From Mucilaginibacter endophyticus (GTDB lineage Bacteria > Bacteroidota > Bacteroidia > Sphingobacteriales > Sphingobacteriaceae): DNA of 64,000 nucleotides. The DNA is taken from assembly GCF_003351025.1 (NCBI RefSeq), contig NZ_QPCG01000001.1:875949-939948 (forward strand). The letters are read 5' to 3'. Of this stretch, positions 35,851 to 43,451 are shown piece by piece; the first letter of the stretch is position 1; every line of letters starts with the position of its first letter. Position numbers and translations under genes: made by a program. The notes below the pieces were generated by a model that was not told where the DNA came from, did not search any database, and saw only the letters and a list, made by a program, of their open reading frames with translations.

Positions 35851-36378
35851 ATGAGAAATCTTATGAAAAAATCATTTCAGCTTAAGGCGGCATTCCTGTT
35901 CGCTTTTGCCTTATTGTTATCAACAGTAACTTTTGCTCAAAACAAACCAGCCAGCCCACGCGATAGCGTAAGCGGTAAAGCTGCAGGTTCAACCATTACT
36001 ATTAACTACGGAAGCCCTTCGGTAAAAGGCCGTAAAATTTGGGGCGGACTTGAAGCTTATGGCAAAGTTTGGCGTGCCGGTGCTAACGAAGCTACTACGT
36101 TTACAACAACAAAAGATATTAAAGTTGAAGGTAAATCACTGGCTGCCGGCACTTATGGCTTTTTTCTGATCCCTAACGAAAACGGTACCTGGACAGTTAT
36201 TTTTAACAAGGTTGCTAAACAATGGGGCGCGTTTAAATATGATGAATCAAAAGATGCCCTGCGCGTAGATGTTAAAACCAAAGCAGCGCCAATGCACGAA
36301 AGATTAGTTTATACTGTAGACGCAAAAAGCTTCTGCATGTTCTGGGATAAAATTGTAGTTCCGGTTTCTGTAAAATAA
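35851..36378 (+). CDS. DUF2911 secreted protein
   Basis: A 175-residue secreted protein of the DUF2911 family. After a signal peptide (ending near TFAQ) come the family signatures ITINYGSPSVKGRKIWGG, GKVWRAGANEATTFTTTKDI and LAAGTYGFFLIPN. It folds as a beta-sandwich of unknown activity. ATG at 35851 used; an in-frame ATG four codons later (35863) gives MKKSFQ and is also possible. A GAAA-loop terminator follows. The 261-bp gap upstream contains the leftward hairpin at 35598. Confidence 0.85.
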   Translation: MRNLMKKSFQLKAAFLFAFALLLSTVTFAQNKPASPRDSVSGKAAGSTITINYGSPSVKGRKIWGGLEAYGKVWRAGANEATTFTTTKDIKVEGKSLAAGTYGFFLIPNENGTWTVIFNKVAKQWGAFKYDESKDALRVDVKTKAAPMHERLVYTVDAKSFCMFWDKIVVPVSVK

Positions 36379-36411
36379 AAATATTTGGTAACCTTAGTTT
36401 TCACAATTTTG

Positions 36412-36438
36412 AAGGCCCCCGGAAACGGGGGCCTTTTG
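36412..36438 (+). terminator. Intrinsic terminator after DUF2911 gene
   Basis: AAGGCCCCCG pairs with CGGGGGCCTT around a GAAA tetraloop (GNRA). A short T run follows. It lies 33 bp after the stop. Confidence 0.85.
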
Positions 36439-36513
36439 CATGAAAAAGGTCATTGCATGTGACAACCCAGCTATTTTTAAGATGCCGGTAAAGCACTATA
36501 TTTACCCGATACA

Positions 36514-37620
36514 ATGCGTAGCCGAACCAATAAAAAGCCTGTACTAAAAAGGATCATCATTATATTATCGTTGGCATTAGCTATCTTTTTGCTGATGCTC
36601 TTTGCAGATCATCCTGCCGCCGTTGAACGTTACTACGCCAATGGCTTTTACATCATTGTTTGCCGGATTTTTCATTCCGTTTTAAATGTATTCCCGTTTA
36701 GCGTTGGCGATATTGTATACATAGCTGTAGTGCTTTATTTGATTTATGCGGTGATCAGGTTAATAGTCTTGTTGTTTAAAAAGCAGTTTCAAACGGCAGG
36801 CAAGCTTTTTTTAGGACTGATTATAGGTGTACAGGCTGGTATTGTGGCTTTTTATCTTTTATGGGGAATGAACTATTTCAGGCTGCCGGCTTCCGAACGA
36901 TTTGGGCTACGGGATACCGCTTTTACCACTGCCGATCTTAAAGCTGTAACCCGGATATTGATAGACAGCGCCAACATCACCCGCTCACGGTTAACACCTG
37001 CAGATTGGGCCCAGAGCAATACGCATATTTACAATACCGCCCGGCACGCCATTTATACCATCAGCAAAGATTCGGCTAATTTCCGGGCATATAATCCGGA
37101 CATAAAACCATCAATACTTACGCCTTTGTTAAATTATATAAGTACTTCGGGGTATTATAATCCTTTTACTTCCGAAGCGCAGGTAAACTACCAGATGCCC
37201 GTTTTTACCAGGCCATTTGTGGTTTGCCATGAAATGTCGCACCAGATGGGGTATGGGGCAGAGGACGAGGCTGATTTTGCCGGTTTTATTATTGCCGTAA
37301 AATCGCATGACAGGTTATTGCGCTATTCGGCATACCACCTTGCCGTTCAGGAATTCATGCACTCACTTGGCGCACGGGATACAGTTGCTCATAAAGAGCT
37401 TAAAGCTATGATCAGCAAAGAAGTGCGCAGCGACTATGTTACCGAACGAAACTACTGGCTTGCCTACGAAAATAAACTGGGCGCTATAAGCAGCATTTTT
37501 TATGATAATTTCCTGAAGGCCAACAATCAACCTCAAGGATTAGAAACTTATAACAGAATGGTGCTATTGGCAATGGCGTGGTACAAGGATAAATGGGTGC
37601 ATCCGGTTGATGTTCATTAG
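36514..37620 (+). CDS. DUF3810 membrane protein with HExxH metalloprotease motif
   Basis: A 368-residue protein with three N-terminal TM segments (about 13-30, 65-88, 99-120) followed by a soluble domain holding HEMSH at residues 239-243, with a downstream GAEDEADFAGF acidic segment that could give the third zinc ligand. This fits the DUF3810 family of zinc-peptidase-like proteins; activity has not been shown to my knowledge. It is monocistronic. The 3' gap (435 bp) contains a repeat (37627) and a small RNA-like element (37745). Confidence 0.85.
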   Translation: MRSRTNKKPVLKRIIIILSLALAIFLLMLFADHPAAVERYYANGFYIIVCRIFHSVLNVFPFSVGDIVYIAVVLYLIYAVIRLIVLLFKKQFQTAGKLFLGLIIGVQAGIVAFYLLWGMNYFRLPASERFGLRDTAFTTADLKAVTRILIDSANITRSRLTPADWAQSNTHIYNTARHAIYTISKDSANFRAYNPDIKPSILTPLLNYISTSGYYNPFTSEAQVNYQMPVFTRPFVVCHEMSHQMGYGAEDEADFAGFIIAVKSHDRLLRYSAYHLAVQEFMHSLGARDTVAHKELKAMISKEVRSDYVTERNYWLAYENKLGAISSIFYDNFLKANNQPQGLETYNRMVLLAMAWYKDKWVHPVDVH

Positions 37621-37626
37621 TTCACC

Positions 37627-37733
37627 GGTTCATTAGTTCATTAGTGAGTAGCTCATTAGTTATGGCTGGTAACATCGGAAGTTAAGCTGAGGAGTAGTAT
37701 GCTAAGACCAATGAACCACTGAACTAATGAACC
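37627..37733. repeat. TTCATTAGTTCATTAG inverted repeat
   Basis: GGTTCATTAGTTCATTAGTG at the left is matched by CACTGAACTAATGAACC at the right with a 3-nt gap. Short GTTCATAGTTCAT repeats of the same flavour are seen near 1981. This is a dispersed intergenic repeat, not coding. Confidence 0.6.
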
Positions 37734-37744
37734 AGGGAACCAAC

Positions 37745-37832
37745 AAAAAAAATGCGTTCCGTATCTCACCCCGGAACGCATACAATATCACGTCTCAAAT
37801 GATATTGAATCAACTAAATCTCAGATATCATA
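37745..37832 (-). ncRNA. Putative small RNA / structured element, copy A
   Basis: Read on the minus strand: a conserved 17-nt stretch ATCTGAGATTTAGTTGA, a hairpin with AATATCA/TGATATT arms, and a terminator stem ATGCGTTCCG/CGGAACGCAT with the loop GGGTGAGATA and a T-run. A homologous element lies at 43296 with compensatory stem changes. No minus-strand gene lies upstream, so it would need its own promoter. The 435-bp gap holds no other gene I can support. Confidence 0.55.
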
Positions 37833-38088
37833 TTAAATGCTTACCTAAGTTCTTATATTCGGATACCAGAACAGAAACCGGTACAGAAAATTCAATAACA
37901 ATCAACTATACCGTTTTAGCAGTATAGTAATAATTACTCTCCAAAAAGCCGATTGTAAATATTTGAATGAAAACGGCGGTGCGATGTAATTATTATGAAT
38001 TAATTTTCAAATTTACCTCAAAATCTTTAAAAAGCCTCGTTTACTTCACATTTATATGGATAATTTGTTCAGTAAAATTACTGTTACT

Positions 38089-40293
38089 ATGAAAACTGTT
38101 TTTGTGGTAGTTTTGATGTTTCTTCCTGTTTTGGTTTTTGCTCAAAAAATTAATCAGAAAGAAATAAAACGGGAGGAAATATTAGCACAATCGGTAACTA
38201 TCATTCGTGATAATTGGGGAGTTCCTCACATTTATGGAAAAACAGATGCCGCCGTTGTTTTTGGATTGATGTATGCCCAATGTGAAAATAATTTTAAAGG
38301 TATTGAACGCAATTATCTTTACCAAATGGGCAAACAGGCCGAGGTTGATGGCGAGGCTAATTTGTACACAGATGTGCAGCTGCAATTAATTGCCGATAGT
38401 GCAGATGCCATTAAAGATTATAAAATCAGTGCCCCCTGGTTCCGGAAGTTATTGGATGCTTTTGCCGATGGCGTTAACTACTACCTGTACAAACACCCAG
38501 AAGTAAAGCCACAGGTATTTAAGCACTTTGAACCATGGTACGCGCTGATGTTTACCGATGGCAGTGTTGCTGCAACAGAGACCGGTGGAATCAAACTAAG
38601 TGAAACAAAAGATTTTTACAGTGTTGGACCCGAAAAACTGGGTGTGTTAACCGGTAAACCTAAAGACAATATTTATGATATGCCAAATGAGCGCGAAACC
38701 GGATCGAATGGGTTTGCTATTGCGCCATCCAAATCGGCATCCGGCCATGCTTTGTTGTATATCAATCCGCATGTACCGTTCTATTTCCGTAGCGAGGTTG
38801 AATTGGTGAGCAATGAAGGACTTCAAGCTTATGGGGCAGTTACCTGGGGCCAGTTTTTTATTTACCAGGGTTTTAATCAGCATTGCGGCTGGATGCATAC
38901 CAGTGCGTATGCCGATGTTGCTGATCTGTATGCCGAAAAGGTGAGTAATAAGAACGGGAAATGGTATTATGAATATGATGGTAAATTAAGGCCGGTGGTT
39001 TCGCGCGAGTTATCGCTTAACATAAAGAAAGGAAATGAGGTTGAGCATCGTATTATTACAGGTTATTATACGCATCATGGTCCGGTGCTGGGCGCAAGAA
39101 ACGGCCAATGGCTGGCGCTTAAAGCCAATAATCGGTCTTATAATGCACTGGTAGAGTCATGGTTGATAAGCAAAGCCAATAACCTCTCCGAGTATAAAAA
39201 AGCCATGAACCTGCTATCAAACGCCACTAACAGTACCGTTTATGCCGATGATAAGGGTAACATCATTTTTTGGTACGGAAACTATATTCCTAAGCGCAAC
39301 CCTAAGTATGACTGGAGTTTACCGGTTGATGGCAGCACATCTGCGACTGAATGGCAGGGAGTTCACAAGCTGAGCGAGATCATCACTATCACTAATCCTG
39401 CCACGGGATGGATCCAGAACTGTAATTCGTCGCCGTTTACCGGATCCGGCTCAGCAAGTCCAGATAAAAATAAATATCCTGTTTACATGGGGCCGGATGG
39501 AGAAAACTATAGGGCGATAACGGCTATCAAAATCTTAAAGGATGCAAAGAAACTTACGCTTGATGACCTGGTAGCTAAAGGTTACGATCATCACCTTGCT
39601 GCTTTTGATGACTTGCTGCCGTCACTGTTTAAAGCCTATGATGCAACTCCGGATTCGGTGAAACAATCGCTTGCCGAGCCGATAAAGGTCTTGCAGGAAT
39701 GGGACAGGAATACTGCCATCCATTCTGTAGCCAGCTCGCTTGCTATTGAATGGGGCACTTTGATGATGAAAGCCCTGCCGCCGCCCCAAACAGATCAGGA
39801 AGGTACATTTATTGTCCGTCGTTTTCAAACGCTGATTAAAACGATGCCACTAACACAACAATTGACTTTGTTGAATGATGTTGTCAAAAATCTGCAAACC
39901 CGTTTTGGTACCTGGAAAGTAGAGTGGGGGAATATGAACCGCTACCAGCGACCAGATGATGGCATTACCTTTGATGATAGCAAACCCAGTGTACCTGTTG
40001 GTTTAACCGGATCGGGCTTCGGACAGCTGCCGTCGTTCCAAAGTCGTACCATGAATACTAACAAACGCTATGGATATTCGGGTAATAGTTTTATCGCCGC
40101 TGTAGAATTTGGTACACGGTTAAGGGCAAAAAGCATCGTAAATGGTGGCAGTTCCTTTGATCCGGCATCGAAAAATTTTACCGATCAGGAACAGGGCATA
40201 ATTGATGGCAAGTTTAAGGATGTGCTGTTTTATAAAAAAGATGTTTTAAAACATGCACAGCGCACGTATCATCCTGGCGATTATTTTAAATAG
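38089..40293 (+). CDS. Penicillin-acylase-family Ntn hydrolase
   Basis: A 734-residue exported Ntn hydrolase (S45 family). The signal peptide is MKTVFVVVLMFLPVLVFAQ. The alpha-chain-like part has VTIIRDNWGVPHIYGKTDAA; the autocatalytic Gly-Ser is at ETG/SNGFAIAP (Ser206 from this start, 217 from the ATG at 38056), which becomes the beta-chain N-terminal nucleophile. Asn/Arg oxyanion features follow (HVPFYFRSEVEL). The substrate may be an N-acyl homoserine lactone, acyl amide or beta-lactam; none can be chosen from sequence. The second ATG was chosen because it gives a clean signal peptide. A short secreted protein follows 28 bp later. Confidence 0.9.
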   Translation: MKTVFVVVLMFLPVLVFAQKINQKEIKREEILAQSVTIIRDNWGVPHIYGKTDAAVVFGLMYAQCENNFKGIERNYLYQMGKQAEVDGEANLYTDVQLQLIADSADAIKDYKISAPWFRKLLDAFADGVNYYLYKHPEVKPQVFKHFEPWYALMFTDGSVAATETGGIKLSETKDFYSVGPEKLGVLTGKPKDNIYDMPNERETGSNGFAIAPSKSASGHALLYINPHVPFYFRSEVELVSNEGLQAYGAVTWGQFFIYQGFNQHCGWMHTSAYADVADLYAEKVSNKNGKWYYEYDGKLRPVVSRELSLNIKKGNEVEHRIITGYYTHHGPVLGARNGQWLALKANNRSYNALVESWLISKANNLSEYKKAMNLLSNATNSTVYADDKGNIIFWYGNYIPKRNPKYDWSLPVDGSTSATEWQGVHKLSEIITITNPATGWIQNCNSSPFTGSGSASPDKNKYPVYMGPDGENYRAITAIKILKDAKKLTLDDLVAKGYDHHLAAFDDLLPSLFKAYDATPDSVKQSLAEPIKVLQEWDRNTAIHSVASSLAIEWGTLMMKALPPPQTDQEGTFIVRRFQTLIKTMPLTQQLTLLNDVVKNLQTRFGTWKVEWGNMNRYQRPDDGITFDDSKPSVPVGLTGSGFGQLPSFQSRTMNTNKRYGYSGNSFIAAVEFGTRLRAKSIVNGGSSFDPASKNFTDQEQGIIDGKFKDVLFYKKDVLKHAQRTYHPGDYFK

Positions 40294-40321
40294 TAAAAAA
40301 AGTATATTTGGTAAGTTAAAA

Positions 40322-40810
40322 ATGAAGAGAATCCTGTTAGTTGCCTTATTATTGTTTTGTGGTGCGGGTTTGTTTGCCCAAAGCGTAACCGTTAATGATC
40401 TGGCAAATATCTCCAATCTTTCCAATGCCGAAGCGCATAACTATCTTACCCTCGGCAAAAAGTTCAAACGACAATATATCCAGGATGTTGACGGCAACAG
40501 CATTGAACACCTGAACAAGATAGGCCCCGATAACAAGGAAGAAACCGTAGTGATAGGTGTTGGCAGCAAACTCAGCAGCGGAGCTGTACTCCGCACAGTT
40601 ACCTATACCACTTCCACATCACGACATATCATTAACCTGATAGGGCAGGCCAAGCATATGGGCCTAAAAATGCGCCTTCAGGGAGCCGATGCCAAAAACG
40701 ATATCTATATTTTTGATAATGACTTTTTTCATATCGTGATGTTCCTCAATCACGATAACGTGTCCGGCTCGGTTGAAGTGCACCAGAAAGAATATTTAGG
40801 GTTTGATTAA
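40322..40810 (+). CDS. Secreted protein of unknown function
   Basis: A 162-residue secreted protein: signal peptide ending at LFAQ (about 20), then a mostly beta domain with an internal GSKLSSGAVLRTVTYTTST pattern. Family not recognised. It is 28 bp downstream of the acylase gene and probably co-transcribed. The ATG at 40322 was used because an upstream in-frame start (40253) would lie inside the acylase gene. Confidence 0.65.
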   Translation: MKRILLVALLLFCGAGLFAQSVTVNDLANISNLSNAEAHNYLTLGKKFKRQYIQDVDGNSIEHLNKIGPDNKEETVVIGVGSKLSSGAVLRTVTYTTSTSRHIINLIGQAKHMGLKMRLQGADAKNDIYIFDNDFFHIVMFLNHDNVSGSVEVHQKEYLGFD

Positions 40811-40890
40811 GGGGAAGTGCTTTTGTGATACAATGTCTGAAAGACGGGATGTGAAGGGGAGCAAATTTACTCCACCTCATTATGATATTT

Positions 40891-41772
40891 TTATGCCGCC
40901 CCCTTCTTAGTAAACTCCTTCTGATACATCAGCGGACTTTTACCTGTTACCTGTTTAAAATGCTTATGGAAAGTAGAGAAGTTGTTGAACCCGCTGTCGT
41001 AACAAAGTTGCTTGATATTGAGCTTGTTTTCGATGAGCAGTTTACAGGCGTAACCCACCTTTATTTCGATCACAAACTGCGAATACGTTTTGCGGGTTTT
41101 TGATTTAAAATAGCGGCAGAATGAATTGGCGCTTACGCCGGCTATATCGGCAATTTCTTCGAGGTAGATCTTTTTGCGGAAGTTGCGTACCGAGTACTCG
41201 TAGATATTATTGAGCCTGTCGCTTTCCGATTCATTATGATCATACTTAAATCCAATAGATGTTAAATAGTTAAGTGGCGAACTACCCGCTATGGTATTCA
41301 ATGCTTTGAGCAGCATGATGATCCTTTCGGCACCATCGGTATTGAGCATAGCGGCCAAAATATTGGCTACTTGTGTTTTTGTTTCGCCCGTTATCTGTAA
41401 ACCGCGTTTGGAGCGTTCCAACAATACTTTAATCAGCTTGTTTTCGGGAAGTTGAAGAAACTGATCGCCCCAAAAATTTTCGCAAAAATGCACTACAATG
41501 GTATCAACCGGCACCTGGTCGCTACTATGATCAAAATGTACATCATCAAAGCGCCAGTAATGCGGCAGGTTTGAGCCAACCAGTACCATGTCACCGGCTT
41601 CAAACTGTTTAATGCTATCACCTATAAACTGCGTTCCGCCGCCTTTTGTGAAATAAATGAGCTCCAATTCCGGGTGGCAATGCCAACGGTTATTGATATC
41701 CGGCAATACATCATGTCTTACGCTAAAGGAATGCGCCGGATCGGCAGATACTTTGAGTAAAAGCGGTTTCAT
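40891..41772 (-). CDS. AraC-family transcriptional regulator
   Basis: A 293-residue regulator with an N-terminal cupin-like sensory domain (VRHDVLPDINNRWHCHPELELIY with potential ligand His residues) and a C-terminal AraC HTH pair (about 185-285: YLEEIADIAGVSANSFCRYFK and KQLCYDSGFNNFSTFHKHFKQ). Members of this layout respond to sugars or carboxylic acids. It is divergent from the gene at 41905, which may be its target. Confidence 0.9.
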   Translation of the reverse strand: MKPLLLKVSADPAHSFSVRHDVLPDINNRWHCHPELELIYFTKGGGTQFIGDSIKQFEAGDMVLVGSNLPHYWRFDDVHFDHSSDQVPVDTIVVHFCENFWGDQFLQLPENKLIKVLLERSKRGLQITGETKTQVANILAAMLNTDGAERIIMLLKALNTIAGSSPLNYLTSIGFKYDHNESESDRLNNIYEYSVRNFRKKIYLEEIADIAGVSANSFCRYFKSKTRKTYSQFVIEIKVGYACKLLIENKLNIKQLCYDSGFNNFSTFHKHFKQVTGKSPLMYQKEFTKKGAA

Positions 41773-41833
41773 TCAGTTTTATTTACAAACAATGGGCTAA
41801 ATGTAGACAAAAACTGTAAAAATTGCTCATTTA

Positions 41834-41863
41834 TTGTGAAAGTATAAAATTTATATACTTTTA
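41834..41863 (+). promoter_or_regulatory. Candidate Bacteroidetes promoter
   Basis: TTG at 41834 and TACTTTTA at 41856, 19 nt apart, match the phylum's -33/-7 boxes. They lie 42 bp upstream of the ATG at 41905. Confidence 0.45.
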
Positions 41864-41904
41864 ACATTATCTTCAACTAACAATTAAACCCGAACCAATT
41901 TACG

Positions 41905-43173
41905 ATGAAACCTAAGTGCCTGTTAATTTTACTATTGATCTTATTTTCATTTTTTTCAAAAGCCCAAACTAACTTCAAACCAGGTTATGTAATAAGCGTT
42001 AACGGCCAAGTTATCCATGGTTTTATTAACGAAAAAGAGTGGGATGCCAACCCAACAATTATCAACTTCAAAACCGCGTTAAACGGGGCTGAAGTAAAAA
42101 ATTATACGCCGAGTGATATCACCTATTTTGAAATAACCAACTCGGTAGCATACCAGCGTTACAGCGGCTTTGTTAGTACCGATGAAACAAATATTTCAAG
42201 ATTGTCGCGTGGCCGCGATTCAAGTAAAAAGCAGGATATCATATTCTTAAAACTTCAACAAAAGGGCCCAAACGTTTCGCTTTACTCCTATAACGACGCG
42301 ATTAAAATGCGGTTTTTCATAGCCGACAATAACGCAGGCAAAACCTATGAGTTGTTATTTAAACAATATTTTATTCCTGACATGGGCCCCGTTACCCACG
42401 TCGAGAATGAATTTATACCCCAGCTATATGACCTGGCTACAAAATATAACCCATCATCGGCAGAGCTAAAACAAGAAATTGAACAAGCCAGTTATAAAAC
42501 TCCAGTCTTGAGGAAAATATCACGAATGATAAACAACATGCCTGAGGATGATACGCACTACGAAACGCTGTCGTCCTTTGATTTTTTTATTGGCGGAGGA
42601 GCGTCTGCCAATAAATTTAAATTTGAAGGCGAGCTACCATTTCGTAATGCCAGCGAAAGCAAAACAACCTTCGGCCCCACATTTTCGGCAGGCGTTAACT
42701 TTTATACAAACGCCAAGATAGGCCGGGCCGTATTAAGGATGGAAATAATGTATTGGACGGCCTCCAATGAAACAGTAGCGGATCTTTACTATGGTCAACC
42801 CGATAAGCCAAAAATAACTTACCATTTCGATCAGCGCAATATTACCGCTTACCCTCAATTTATTTATTACTTATATAATACCAATGCCGTTAAATTTTAT
42901 GGCGGCATAGGCGTAACAGTAAACTTTTCAAAATACACACAGTTAGTGAGCTCGTCAGAAACAATTTCAACAAATAATAACCTGCTTTCACTTGATAAAA
43001 GTTGGTTAGGGTTTCCGATAAGAGCAGGCCTGATTATTAACAAGGCGTTTGAGGTTAATGCATCCTATGCTATTCCTTCATCAATAAACAGCGGTGGTAA
43101 GGCAGCAGGAGATTATTCAGTCAAGCAAAATGGTTTTAAAGCAGGAATAAACTATCACTTTTCGATTAATTAA
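41905..43173 (+). CDS. Outer-membrane beta-barrel-like protein of unknown function
   Basis: A 422-residue exported protein (signal peptide about 1-21). The N-terminal half reads as a soluble beta domain (PGYVISVNGQVIHGFINEKEW). The second half has regular amphipathic strands (FDFFIGGGASANKFKFEG, KFYGGIGVTVNFSKYTQL, FKAGINYHFSIN) typical of an eight- to ten-stranded barrel and ends near a Phe. No enzymatic motif is visible. Divergent from the AraC regulator. Confidence 0.7.
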   Translation: MKPKCLLILLLILFSFFSKAQTNFKPGYVISVNGQVIHGFINEKEWDANPTIINFKTALNGAEVKNYTPSDITYFEITNSVAYQRYSGFVSTDETNISRLSRGRDSSKKQDIIFLKLQQKGPNVSLYSYNDAIKMRFFIADNNAGKTYELLFKQYFIPDMGPVTHVENEFIPQLYDLATKYNPSSAELKQEIEQASYKTPVLRKISRMINNMPEDDTHYETLSSFDFFIGGGASANKFKFEGELPFRNASESKTTFGPTFSAGVNFYTNAKIGRAVLRMEIMYWTASNETVADLYYGQPDKPKITYHFDQRNITAYPQFIYYLYNTNAVKFYGGIGVTVNFSKYTQLVSSSETISTNNNLLSLDKSWLGFPIRAGLIINKAFEVNASYAIPSSINSGGKAAGDYSVKQNGFKAGINYHFSIN

Positions 43174-43295
43174 AAGTTTAAGGCCTTAAGCCAGCTCCCG
43201 ATATTACCTTACCTGAAACACGAAAATAAAGTATGATTTGTGTAAATAATATTAAAAAACAATAAAACCCAAACGAGCAACTTAACGTATAATTA

Positions 43296-43380
43296 AATAA
43301 AAAGGGGCGTTCCGTATCTCACCCCGAAACGCCCTGTAGTTATCAAATGATAACATCTCAACTAAATCTCAGATCATCAT
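43296..43380 (-). ncRNA. Putative small RNA / structured element, copy B
   Basis: Homologous to the element at 37745: the same conserved ATCTGAGATTTAGTTGA on the minus strand, a hairpin GTTATCA/TGATAAC (compensatory changes relative to copy A), and a terminator stem GGGCGTTTCG/CGGAACGCCC with the identical loop GGGTGAGATA and a T-run. It lies 3' of the leftward gene at 43452, so it may be the end of that transcript or a separate RNA. Confidence 0.55.
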
Positions 43381-43451
43381 GCTTTGATCTGAACTCACCA
43401 TCTTTCTCAGGGATGGGAAGGTTTTTAATATTTTATGAGCCTTGCCGTTCT

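Noticed and set aside
37727..37927. A 66-codon plus-strand frame in the gap before the acylase gene
   Set aside because: It overlaps the structured minus-strand element at 37745, and its protein has no family pattern or plausible leader.
40253..40321. Upstream start for the small secreted protein inside the acylase gene
   Set aside because: It would put 23 residues ahead of a clean signal peptide that begins at 40322.
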